DNA of 64,000 nucleotides from Mycobacterium rhizamassiliense (lineage in GTDB: Bacteria > Actinomycetota > Actinomycetes > Mycobacteriales > Mycobacteriaceae). The stretch's first letter is position 1. Every line of letters begins with the position of its first letter. Below are positions 26,723-34,553 of the stretch, piece by piece. The position numbers were made by a program, and so were the translations under genes. The notes under the pieces were generated by a model, which searched no databases, was not told the DNA's origin, and saw nothing but the letters and a program-made list of their open reading frames with translations. The stretch is from positions 310,001 through 374,000 of the forward strand of contig NZ_LT721901.1 of NCBI RefSeq assembly GCF_900157375.1, written 5' to 3'.

Positions 26723-27529
26723 TTACCTGCCGGTGAAGCGCGGTTCGCGTTTGGCGGAAAAGGCCGCCAGGCCCTCCTTGGCGTCCTCGGAGCGGACGAC
26801 CTCGACGACGAAGCGCCGCTCGATCGCCCGCGCTTCCTCCTCGTCGATCCAGCCGCTGTTGATCACCGCCGCCTTCGCATTGCGAATTGCCAAGGGGCCG
26901 TTGGCCGCGACGCGGGCGGCGATCTCGCGGGCCTTGTCCAGCGACTGTCCCGTCGGCACCACATGACCCACCAGGCCGAAGTGGTAGGCCTCGGCGGCCG
27001 TCAGCGGGTCGCCGGTCAGGATCATCTCCATGGCCTTGGTGTAGGGGATCTGCCGCTTGAGCCGGACGGTCGAGCCGGCGCCGGCGATCAGCCCCCATTT
27101 GGCTTCCGGCAGGCCGAACACCGCGTGTTCCTCGGCGACCCGAATGTCGGTCTGTTGCAACATCTCACAACCGCCGCCCAGACACGGGCCGTTCACCGCG
27201 GCGATCAACGGCTTCGTCAGCGACCGGCTGAGCAGCAGCCCCTCGCTGATAACGGTGCCGGCCGGCTTGGCGTCTGCCGCGGGAGCCTTTTGTTCCTTGG
27301 GGCCGCGGGTCATCCATCCGTCGGCGAGATCGCCGCCCACGCAGTAGGAGTCGCCGGCGCCGGTCAGGATCGCAACGCGAATGCCGTCGTCGGCGTCGAT
27401 CTCGTCCCACGCCTGGGCCATCAACGCAATCATGCTCGGCGTCAACGCGTTCCGTCGGCGCGGATTGTTCATGGTGAGCACGACGACGCTGCCGTCGCGA
27501 TCCACCTTCAACTGCGGTTCGTCCACCAC
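26723..27529 (-). CDS. Enoyl-CoA hydratase/isomerase (crotonase) family protein
   Basis: 268-residue crotonase-fold protein. The oxyanion-hole segments are GAGDSYCVGGDLADGW and NGPCLGGGCEMLQQTDIRVA, and the C-terminal helix region is complete. A Gly-rich second segment and the family Glu position around EHAVFGLPEAKWGL are present. Start at the GTG at 27529, six bases after GGCAGGAG; the next codon is also GTG. Likely hydration or isomerisation of an enoyl-CoA; the specific reaction is not assigned. Convergent with the VIT transporter (11-base gap) and 32 bases after the deazaflavin-type gene. Confidence 0.9.
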   Translation of the reverse strand: MVDEPQLKVDRDGSVVVLTMNNPRRRNALTPSMIALMAQAWDEIDADDGIRVAILTGAGDSYCVGGDLADGWMTRGPKEQKAPAADAKPAGTVISEGLLLSRSLTKPLIAAVNGPCLGGGCEMLQQTDIRVAEEHAVFGLPEAKWGLIAGAGSTVRLKRQIPYTKAMEMILTGDPLTAAEAYHFGLVGHVVPTGQSLDKAREIAARVAANGPLAIRNAKAAVINSGWIDEEEARAIERRFVVEVVRSEDAKEGLAAFSAKREPRFTGR

Positions 27530-27561
27530 GTCAGACTCCTGCCTCGCGACGCGGGATGATT

Positions 27562-28041
27562 CTAGCGCGGCTGCAGGACTACGACGGGAATCTCGCGCTC
27601 GGTCCAGCTCTGGTAGGTGTCGAAGTCGGCGTATAGGTCGACCAGCTTCGGCCACAGCCGATTTCGCTCCTCGCCCTTGGCGACGACGGCGCGCACATTT
27701 CGGCGTTCGCCGCGGATCTGCACGATGGTGTCCGGACTGGCGACGAGATTGCGGTACCACTGCGGGTGGTTGGGCAGCCCGCCCTGCGACGCCACCACGA
27801 CGATGTTCTCGCCGTCGCGCAGGTACAACAGCGGAATCGTGAACAGCTTGCCCGATTTGCGGCCCCGGTGTTGCAGCAGCAACGTCGGCACCGGCTTGCG
27901 GAAGCCGGCGCCGATGCGCCACTTGCCCCCGACCCTGCCCTTCGTGACGCGATAGAGCCACACCTGTGCCCTGCCCACATGGCGGAAGATCACCGGCAGC
28001 ACCGGGGAATCCAGGTTCGGCGGACGTTCTGGCTTGGTCAT
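27562..28041 (-). CDS. Deazaflavin (F420)-dependent nitroreductase family protein
   Basis: 159-residue split beta-barrel protein of the Ddn/F420-dependent quinone reductase family. Landmarks are LLLQHRGRKSGKLFTIPLLYL, SQGGLPNHPQWYRNL and the C-terminal YQSWTEREIPVVVLQ. These enzymes use reduced F420 to reduce quinones or other acceptors at the membrane. Its ATG overlaps the TAA of the upstream Rieske oxygenase by one base (TAATG), so the two are one transcription unit and may act on the same compound. Confidence 0.9.
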   Translation of the reverse strand: MTKPERPPNLDSPVLPVIFRHVGRAQVWLYRVTKGRVGGKWRIGAGFRKPVPTLLLQHRGRKSGKLFTIPLLYLRDGENIVVVASQGGLPNHPQWYRNLVASPDTIVQIRGERRNVRAVVAKGEERNRLWPKLVDLYADFDTYQSWTEREIPVVVLQPR

Positions 28042-29216
28042 TACACCTCCGGTAGGCAGATGCCGAGTTCTTGCGCGAACACCTTGATCATGTGCTGGAC
28101 GGCAATTTCGTTGCGCCCGATGATCATATGATCGTGCTGGCCGCGGCGGACACCCTCACCGCACTGCGGCAGCATCACGAAGTCCTCGTCGCGCACCGCC
28201 GCGTGGACGCCCTCGTATATCGCGTCGTAGGCCGATCGCATCTCGTCGTTGGTGGCGGGGATGCGGCCCATCCAGCTGTGGCGGACGGTGCAGCGGGTCG
28301 GCTCGCCGGCCGGCAGGATGTCGATAATCTCCACGCCGACAGGGCTATTGGCCAGGATCAGGTTCGGGTACACCCAGTAGATCACGCCCATGTTCGCCGA
28401 CGGTTCGCGCGACGCGGCGGGGTCGGTGTCGACGTTGGTGATCCAGTTGAACGGGAAACCGATCCGGTGATGTTTGCCGAACTCGTCGTAGACCATCGTG
28501 TTGGCGAGCGTGTTCTGGCCGATGAGGCTCTGGCCGTGCACGTAGGGAAAGTGGTATCCCTCGGCGAACGCCTCCAGCGCGCCCTTCCACGACACGTCCG
28601 AGTCGAACTCGCGCTGGGTGTGGTAGCCGTAGGAGTCGTAATCCCACAGCGCCAGTTCGGCATTCAGGTCACCGAGATGCGCGTCGACGTCGATGTCGGC
28701 GTCCGCGGTCAGCACCGCCCAGACGAAGCCGTGCCGCTCCTGCGACGGCAGCTCCACCAGCCCGTAGTCCTTGGTGTTCATCGAATCGAAGCCGGCCTTG
28801 CCCGGGACCATGAACAGCTCGCCGGTGTTCTTGTACGTCCACGCGTGGTACGGACACACGAACCGGGACGCGTTGCCGGACCCACACGCGGGCATCGCGC
28901 CCCGGTGGCGGCAGTAGTTCAAAAAGACGTGGCTGGCCCCGCCGCGGTCGCGGGTCACCAGCAGCGAGTCGCCCAGCACCGAACGCACGACGTAGTCGTT
29001 CTTCTCCGCGATCTGCGCCGACGGCACGATAGCCAGCGGCACCCGGCGCAGAATCTGCGACTCCTCGATCTCGGTGAGCTTGGGATCGCGGTAGTAGTGC
29101 AGCGGCACCCGCAGCTCGCGCTCCGCGAAGTCGGTGGTGCCGTCCAGCGCGTGACGCAGGCCGCGCTGCGTCAATGTTTCGTCGGTTCCGCTCACGGGGC
29201 CGCTGATGGTGAACAT
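28041..29216 (-). CDS. Rieske-type aromatic ring-hydroxylating oxygenase, alpha subunit
   Basis: 391-residue oxygenase. The Rieske [2Fe-2S] ligands are CRHRGAMPAC...CPYHAW (C-x-H and C-x2-H), and the mononuclear iron site is in AFAEGYHFPYVHG with a later acidic region (VRDEDFVMLPQCG). It would hydroxylate an aromatic or alicyclic ring with electrons from a reductase that is not encoded nearby. I prefer the ATG at 29216: a promoter with TTGACA lies so close upstream that the mRNA would be almost leaderless; the ATG at 29228 is the alternative. Divergent from a TetR gene. Confidence 0.9.
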   Translation of the reverse strand: MFTISGPVSGTDETLTQRGLRHALDGTTDFAERELRVPLHYYRDPKLTEIEESQILRRVPLAIVPSAQIAEKNDYVVRSVLGDSLLVTRDRGGASHVFLNYCRHRGAMPACGSGNASRFVCPYHAWTYKNTGELFMVPGKAGFDSMNTKDYGLVELPSQERHGFVWAVLTADADIDVDAHLGDLNAELALWDYDSYGYHTQREFDSDVSWKGALEAFAEGYHFPYVHGQSLIGQNTLANTMVYDEFGKHHRIGFPFNWITNVDTDPAASREPSANMGVIYWVYPNLILANSPVGVEIIDILPAGEPTRCTVRHSWMGRIPATNDEMRSAYDAIYEGVHAAVRDEDFVMLPQCGEGVRRGQHDHMIIGRNEIAVQHMIKVFAQELGICLPEV

Positions 29217-29225
29217 ACCCCAGAC

Positions 29226-29254
29226 CATACAATCAATATGCTTTGTATTGTCAA
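29226..29254 (-). promoter_or_regulatory. Candidate promoter and dyad between Rieske and TetR genes
   Basis: On the minus strand a perfect -35 TTGACA (29254-29249) is followed after 16-17 bases by TTGTAT/TGTATG, a moderate -10. It overlaps a dyad ACAAT-N13-ATTGT (29229-29251), suited to repression by the divergent TetR protein. Transcription would begin a few bases before the ATG at 29216. Confidence 0.5.
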
Positions 29255-29286
29255 GACACAACCGCCGATTATGCGACGATCACCGC

Positions 29287-29898
29287 ATGCGGCGGCACGG
29301 TTGGTCCGGGGACATCCCCGCTGACGACGACGAGGCCGTCGCCCGCATCCTCTCGGTGACCCGGCACGCCATCGACGAGCGCGGAACCGTGACCGTCTCG
29401 GAGGTCGCCACCACCCTCGGCGTGACGCGCCAGACGATCTACCGCTATTTCCCGACCCTCGAGGCGCTGCTGGGGGCGTCGGCGCTGTCGTCGGTCGACG
29501 GCTTCCTCGACCGGCTCGCCGTCCACCTGGGCGCCCTCACCGATCCGACCGAGGCGGTCGTGGAGGGCATCGCCTACACCTTCGAGCAGCTCGCCGACGA
29601 CAAGTACCTCAGCCTGGTGTTCACGCCGGGCAAGGCCAGCGCGTTCACCGCCGGGGTGACCTCCGATCTGGCGATCTCGTTCGGCCGGTCGATCCTGGGC
29701 AGGTTCGGCGTCGATTGGGCCGCAGCGGGTTTCACCGGCGACAAGCTGGACGAGCTGATCGAGTTCATGCTGCGAACGCTGCAATCGCTGATCGTGGACC
29801 CGGGCCGGCCACCGCGCTCCGGCGCGCAGCTGCGCGGCTTCCTGCAGGACTGGGTCGCGCCGTCGGTGCGCGCCCACGCCGCCAGCTGTCAGGATTAG
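29287..29898 (+). CDS. TetR family transcriptional regulator
   Basis: 203-residue TetR-type regulator. The helix-turn-helix is in residues 20-65 (ISVTRHAIDERG-type helix 1, then TVSEVATTLGVTRQTIYRYFPTLEALL). The ATG at 29287 follows a short leader divergent from the Rieske oxygenase, so it likely represses that oxygenase/deazaflavin unit and itself. The cation-transporter gene starts two bases after its stop, placing it in the same operon. Confidence 0.88.
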   Translation: MRRHGWSGDIPADDDEAVARILSVTRHAIDERGTVTVSEVATTLGVTRQTIYRYFPTLEALLGASALSSVDGFLDRLAVHLGALTDPTEAVVEGIAYTFEQLADDKYLSLVFTPGKASAFTAGVTSDLAISFGRSILGRFGVDWAAAGFTGDKLDELIEFMLRTLQSLIVDPGRPPRSGAQLRGFLQDWVAPSVRAHAASCQD

Positions 29899-29900
29899 GT

Positions 29901-30566
29901 ATGCAGATGTCGCGGCGCGACGTGCTATCGCGACGGATCCGGCTGCTGGTGGCCGCGACCATCACCTACAACGTCATCGAGGCCGCGATCGCGCTCGCCG
30001 CGGGCACCCGGGCCTCGTCCACGGCGCTGATCGGATTCGGCTTGGACTCCGTGGTCGAGGTGTCGTCGGCGGCCGTCGTGGCGTGGCAGTTCGCCGGCCG
30101 CGACCCCGAGGCGCGCGAGCCGCTGGCGCTGCGCCTCATCGCGTTCTCGTTCTTCGGCCTGGCCGCCTACGTCACCGCGGACTCGATCGCTTCCCTGTTC
30201 GGGCTCAGCGAGGCAAAGCATTCCACGGTGGGCATCGCACTTGCGGCCGCCAGCCTGGTCGTGATGCCCGTGCTGTCGCTGACGCAGCGTCGCGCCGGTG
30301 CCGAGCTCAATTCACGCTCGGCGGTGGCCGACTCCAAGCAGACGCTGCTGTGCACCTACCTGTCCGCGGTGCTGCTGGTTGGGCTGCTGCTCAATTCACT
30401 CCTGGGCTGGTCGTGGGCGGATCCCGTTGCGGCACTGGTGATTGCGGCGATCGCCGCCCGCGAAGGCGTTCAGGCCTGGCGCGGCGATGCGTGCTGCGCG
30501 CCGACCGCCAGCACCGCCGGCGCCGATTGCTGCGCGAGCGGCGACTGTGAGTGCTGCGGTAGTTAG
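29901..30566 (+). CDS. Cation transporter (CDF-like) with cysteine-rich tail
   Basis: 221-residue membrane protein with about five to six hydrophobic helices in the CDF pattern (LIGFGLDSVVEVSSAAVVAW for helix 2). The second-helix-pair metal motif is degenerate: where most CDF proteins have HxxxD, this has ADSKQT. The C-terminal cytoplasmic domain is missing and is replaced by a tail of eight cysteines in about 24 residues (DACCAP...DCCASGDCECCGS), probably a soft-metal site. Starts two bases after the TetR stop with AGGA in range; it ends three bases before the convergent nmtR gene. Confidence 0.8.
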   Translation: MQMSRRDVLSRRIRLLVAATITYNVIEAAIALAAGTRASSTALIGFGLDSVVEVSSAAVVAWQFAGRDPEAREPLALRLIAFSFFGLAAYVTADSIASLFGLSEAKHSTVGIALAAASLVVMPVLSLTQRRAGAELNSRSAVADSKQTLLCTYLSAVLLVGLLLNSLLGWSWADPVAALVIAAIAAREGVQAWRGDACCAPTASTAGADCCASGDCECCGS

Positions 30567-30569
30567 TAC

Positions 30570-30923
30570 CTAAGCCGTCGTATCGGTGGCGCCGAGGCGC
30601 AGGTGTTCGATGTGATAGACGGCCTCGTCGAGCAGTTGGGCGACGTGATTGTCGTACAGCCGGTACACGATGTTGCGGCCGTTGCGGTCACCCGCAACAA
30701 GGCCGAGCGCCCGCAGCAGCCGCAACTGGTGGGAGACCGCCGGCTGTTCCATCCCGACGGCCGTCGACAGCTCGCCGACCGAACACGGGGATTGGCGTAG
30801 CCGGGTCAGGATCATCAGCCGGTTCGGCGAAGCCAGCGCCTGCAGCGTCTCGGCGATCTTGCCCGCCGACGCGTGGTCCAGCGTCGCCGGCGGCGTGACC
30901 CTGCCGTCAACTCCGTGCCCCAT
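30570..30923 (-). CDS. nmtR: NmtR-type ArsR/SmtB metalloregulator
   Basis: 117-residue winged-helix repressor of the ArsR family, strongly similar to M. tuberculosis NmtR, which senses Ni(II)/Co(II) and represses the adjacent efflux ATPase. The start at 30923 gives MGHGVDGR; the N-terminal Gly2-His3 are known NmtR ligands, which supports this start over upstream codons. The helix-5 ligands are kept (YDNHVAQLL...YHIEHL), but the M. tuberculosis His109 is Arg here and the tail lacks His116. Divergent from ctpJ across two palindromes. Confidence 0.92.
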   Translation of the reverse strand: MGHGVDGRVTPPATLDHASAGKIAETLQALASPNRLMILTRLRQSPCSVGELSTAVGMEQPAVSHQLRLLRALGLVAGDRNGRNIVYRLYDNHVAQLLDEAVYHIEHLRLGATDTTA

Positions 30924-30953
30924 GCCCTCAATTGAAGCACGACGCAGCAACTG

Positions 30954-30989
30954 ATATGACATATGTAGAGCTTTACATGTATACATGTA
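30954..30989. promoter_or_regulatory. Paired palindromes (NmtR operator candidates) and ctpJ promoter
   Basis: ATATG-A-CATAT at 30954-30964 and the perfect 16-base palindrome TACATGTATACATGTA at 30974-30989 fill the nmtR/ctpJ gap. On the plus strand ATGACA (30956-30961) and TATACA (30980-30985), 18 bases apart, look like -35 and -10 boxes of ctpJ lying inside the palindromes, so a bound repressor would block polymerase. Confidence 0.6.
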
Positions 30990-31025
30990 GAAGCCGTGTT
31001 GTCGACCGAATATGAGGGGCCTCGA

Positions 31026-32993
31026 TTGACCACCGCCACTGCGCCGCCGACCCGCGCGACCGCCGCGAGCCCAGTGCCGTCGAGCGTCTTGGGCCTGTGG
31101 TCGGTGCCGTCCGTACGGTGGGCGACCGCCGCGCTGGTCCTCTTCCTGGCGGGACTGACCGCCCAGATCTGCCATGCACCACCGTGGCTGTCGTGGACGT
31201 GCTACCTGGCGTGCTACGCCACCGGCGGCTGGTCGCCGGCGCTCGAAGGCCTGCAGGCGCTGCGTTCACGAACGCTGGACGTCGATCTGTTGATGGTGGT
31301 GGCCGCCATCGGCGCGGCGGGCATCGGTCAGGTCTTCGACGGGGCCCTGTTGATTGTCATCTTCGCCACGTCCGGCGCACTGGAAGACGCGGCAACCAAA
31401 CGCACCGAGGACTCGGTGCAGGGGCTGCTCGACCTCGCACCCGATCGCGCTGTCCGCGTCGACGGCAATGGAATCGAAGAGGTGGTCAACGCCGCGGAGC
31501 TGCGCATCGGGGACCTCGTCAGCGTGCGGCCCGGTGAGCGCGTCTCGGCCGACGGAACCGTTGTCGACGGCGCCTCGGACGTCGATCAATCGTCGGTGAC
31601 CGGGGAGCCCATGCCGGTCGACAAGTCCAGCGAGGACGAGGTGTTCGCCGGAACGCTCAACGGCGCTGGGGCGCTTCGCATTCGCGTCACGAAAGATCCG
31701 GCGGACACGGTCGTCGCACGCATTGTCGCCCTGGTCGCCGAGGCGTCGGCCACCAAGGCCAGGACGCAGCTGTTCATCGAGAAGGTCGAGCAACGCTATT
31801 CGGTCGGCGTGGTCGTGGCCACCGTCGCCCTCTTCTGCCTTCCGCTGATCCTGGGGGCCGATCTGCGGCCCACACTGCTGAGGGCGATGACGTTCATGAT
31901 CGTGGCGTCGCCCTGCGCCGTGGTCCTGGCGACGATGCCCCCACTGCTCTCGGCGATCGCGAACGCCGGGCGCCACGGCGTTCTCGTCAAGTCGGCGATC
32001 GCCATCGAACATCTCGCGGACACAACACAAGTCACCTTCGACAAGACCGGCACGCTGACCACCGGTTCGCCGCGGCTGACGGGCGTCGTCGCGGTCGATC
32101 GGCGGTACGCGGACGACGACGTGCTGCGGATGGCGGCAAGTGCCGAGCAATTCAGCGAACATCCGCTGGGCCGCGCGGTCGTCGCCGCCGCCCGACAGCG
32201 CGGTCTCGACTTTCCGCATGTCACCGACTTCCAAGCCCTTCCGGGTCGCGGCGTGCGCGGCCGCCTCGCGCATCAAACGGTCGAGGTACTCAGCCCGCGG
32301 GCATTTGGGGGCGACCCGCTGGCGGCGGCGACCGAGCTCGAAAACGGCGGCGCCACCGCCGTTGTCGTGCTCATCGACGGGCGGACGGTGGGTGTGCTCG
32401 GGCTGGACGACACAGTGCGCCAGGGATCCGGCGCCGTGGTCCGCGCCGTCGCGGCGATCACGTCGAATACGCCGGTGCTGCTGACCGGGGACGCGTTCTT
32501 GGCGGCGAAGCACCACGCGGCACAGGTGGGGATCGACGATGTCCGTGCCGACCTGCTGCCCGACGACAAGGTCGCCGTCGTTCGTCAACTGCAAGGCGAT
32601 GGCCAGCGCGTGCTGTTCGTCGGCGACGGGATCAACGACGCACCGGCGATGGCCGCCGCGCACTCGTCAATTGCCATGGGGCGCAGGGGCGCCGACCTGA
32701 CACTGGAAACGGCCGACGCCGTCACCGTCCAGGACGAGCTCGCCACCATCCCGGCGCTGCTCACGCTGGCGTATCGCGCGCGCCGCGTGGTGGTCGCCAA
32801 CCTCGTCATCGCCGCGACTTTCATCACCGGGCTCGTCCTGTGGGACCTGCTCGGCACCCTGCCGCTCCCCCTCGGCGTCGCCGGGCACGAGGGATCCACC
32901 ATCATCGTCGCCCTCAACGGGTTGCGGCTGCTGAGTTCCCGCGCGTGGCGCCAGGATTTCGATCGCGACGCGCCGGGCGGCCGCGCTGCTTGA
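31026..32993 (+). CDS. ctpJ: Metal-transporting P1B-4-type ATPase CtpJ-like
   Basis: Membrane efflux ATPase of 655 residues for Co(II)/Ni(II). It has the P1B-4 hallmark SPC (MIVASPCAVVLA) in place of CPC, a HEGST motif in the last helix pair, the phosphorylation site DKTGT, TGE (SVTGEP) and GDGINDAP. There is no N-terminal heavy-metal-associated domain. It aligns well with M. tuberculosis CtpJ, including TLDVDLLMVVAAIGAA. The TTG at 31026 is chosen because GAGGGG lies six bases upstream and the N-terminal length then matches CtpJ; a GTG at 30996 is the alternative. Confidence 0.93.
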   Translation: MTTATAPPTRATAASPVPSSVLGLWSVPSVRWATAALVLFLAGLTAQICHAPPWLSWTCYLACYATGGWSPALEGLQALRSRTLDVDLLMVVAAIGAAGIGQVFDGALLIVIFATSGALEDAATKRTEDSVQGLLDLAPDRAVRVDGNGIEEVVNAAELRIGDLVSVRPGERVSADGTVVDGASDVDQSSVTGEPMPVDKSSEDEVFAGTLNGAGALRIRVTKDPADTVVARIVALVAEASATKARTQLFIEKVEQRYSVGVVVATVALFCLPLILGADLRPTLLRAMTFMIVASPCAVVLATMPPLLSAIANAGRHGVLVKSAIAIEHLADTTQVTFDKTGTLTTGSPRLTGVVAVDRRYADDDVLRMAASAEQFSEHPLGRAVVAAARQRGLDFPHVTDFQALPGRGVRGRLAHQTVEVLSPRAFGGDPLAAATELENGGATAVVVLIDGRTVGVLGLDDTVRQGSGAVVRAVAAITSNTPVLLTGDAFLAAKHHAAQVGIDDVRADLLPDDKVAVVRQLQGDGQRVLFVGDGINDAPAMAAAHSSIAMGRRGADLTLETADAVTVQDELATIPALLTLAYRARRVVVANLVIAATFITGLVLWDLLGTLPLPLGVAGHEGSTIIVALNGLRLLSSRAWRQDFDRDAPGGRAA

Positions 32994-33025
32994 CCGCGGT
33001 ACCCCACCGGGGTATGGTTCGCCGC

Positions 33026-33631
33026 ATGCTCAGCGACCCCACGCTGCGGTGGGTTGTGACGGCGCTGTTCGGCGCCGGGATCGCGGCCTACGCGTATGTC
33101 CTTGTCGTGCAACGTAACCGATCGGCTAGCCCGCTCGGTCACGTGCTGCACCTGACGATGGCCGCGGCGATGATCCTGATGGCGTGGCGCATAGGAATGG
33201 AGCTTTCGGCCGTCGTACCGATGATCTTCTTCGGGGTGGCGGGCGTCGGCTTTGTGTGGGCGGCCAGCCGGGCCTCCACGACCACCGGCGAGCGCCTGAT
33301 CAATTCCTACTACGCCGCGATGACGGCGGCGATGGTGTGGATGTACGCGGTGATGAGCGACCTCCTGCCGCGCGGCGGCGGCCACGCGGCCCCGGATTCG
33401 ATGGCCATGGAGATGCCCGGCATGCGGATGCCGGGACACGAGATGGGCCACGCGACAGCCGGAATCGGCTGGATCGCGATGGTGAACTGGACCGCCACCC
33501 TTGGATTCGCCGTCGTGGCGCTGTATTGGTCGTGCCGTTGGGTGGCGCGGCGCCAGTACGCCCGCGTGGAACCGCTGTATCAGGCGTGCACCGCCGCCGG
33601 TACGGCGACGATGTTCTTTGCCCTGCTGTAA
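33026..33631 (+). CDS. DUF5134 membrane protein with His/Met-rich loop
   Basis: 201-residue membrane protein with about six helices (VVTALFGAGIAAYAYVLVV and others), DUF5134-like. Between helices four and five is a loop unusually rich in Met and His (HAAPDSMAMEMPGMRMP followed by GHEMGHA), typical of metal-handling proteins. The gene begins 20-32 bases after ctpJ and is probably co-transcribed. ATG codons at 33014 and 33026 are both possible. A role in metal export together with CtpJ is inference from context and composition. Confidence 0.8.
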   Translation: MLSDPTLRWVVTALFGAGIAAYAYVLVVQRNRSASPLGHVLHLTMAAAMILMAWRIGMELSAVVPMIFFGVAGVGFVWAASRASTTTGERLINSYYAAMTAAMVWMYAVMSDLLPRGGGHAAPDSMAMEMPGMRMPGHEMGHATAGIGWIAMVNWTATLGFAVVALYWSCRWVARRQYARVEPLYQACTAAGTATMFFALL

Positions 33632-33707
33632 CAGCGCCTGTACGACCAGCGTCGTCGGCCCCGCGCTATCGTCTCGGGGACACCAATCGAGCGCTGGAGA
33701 GGTCACG

Positions 33708-34553
33708 ATGACGAAAGCCGTTGGCAGGGTGGCCGGCAAGGTCGCATTCATCACGGGTGCCGCGCGCGGCCAGGGTCGCGAACACGCCGTCCGCCTGGCC
33801 GAGGAAGGCGCCGACATCATCGCGGTCGATCTGTGTGCCGACGTCGAGGGGGTCATCTACCCGGGGGCCACGGAGGCCGACCTCGACGAAACCGCGGCGC
33901 TGGTCGAGAAGTCGGGCCGGCGCATCGTGGCCGCCAAGGCCGACGTCCGGGACGTCGCGGGCCTGCGCGAAGCGTTGCAGCGGGGGGTCGACGAGCTGGG
34001 CCGGCCCGACATCGTGATCGCCAACGCCGGCATCAGCGGCAGTCCCGCGCCCGGCGCGCTGCTCGAAGAGGCCGCGTGGCAGACGATGCTCGACATCAAT
34101 CTCACCGGCGTCTGGCACACCATCAAGGTGGCGGTGCCGCACATGTCCGACGGCCGCGGCGGGTCCATCATCCTGGTGAGCTCCATGTTGGGGCTGCGCG
34201 GCGGCGGGTACATGGCGCACTACGCCTCGGCGAAGCACGGCGTCGTCGGCCTGATGAACTCAATGGCGAACGAGCTTGCGCATCAATGGATTCGGGTCAA
34301 TTCGATCCACCCGGGCAACGTCCGGACGCCGATGATCGACAACGAGCCGTTCCACCGCACGCTGCGACCCGACCTGCCTGAGCCCACCATCGACGACACG
34401 GCCGCGGTGATCGGTCAGTTCCACCTGATGCCGGTGCCGATCATCGAGGCGAGCGCGGTCAGCAACGCCGTGCTGTTCCTCGCATCCGACGAGTCGCAGT
34501 ACATCACTGGCGCGGCGCTGCCGATCGATGCCGGGGCCGTCGCGAAGTTCTAG
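33708..34553 (+). CDS. Mycofactocin-coupled SDR family oxidoreductase
   Basis: 281-residue SDR. KVAFITGAARGQGREHAVRLAEEGADIIAVD is the N-terminal pattern of the mycofactocin-coupled SDR group, whose tightly bound NAD is recycled by mycofactocin (the pattern is given as residues 10-40). Catalytic residues are in VSSMLGLRGGG and HYASAKHG. GGAGAGG lies five bases before the ATG at 33708. The substrate is probably an alcohol or terpenoid, not assignable here. No mycofactocin biosynthesis genes are in the window. Its stop overlaps the convergent desA3 end by four bases. Confidence 0.9.
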   Translation: MTKAVGRVAGKVAFITGAARGQGREHAVRLAEEGADIIAVDLCADVEGVIYPGATEADLDETAALVEKSGRRIVAAKADVRDVAGLREALQRGVDELGRPDIVIANAGISGSPAPGALLEEAAWQTMLDINLTGVWHTIKVAVPHMSDGRGGSIILVSSMLGLRGGGYMAHYASAKHGVVGLMNSMANELAHQWIRVNSIHPGNVRTPMIDNEPFHRTLRPDLPEPTIDDTAAVIGQFHLMPVPIIEASAVSNAVLFLASDESQYITGAALPIDAGAVAKF

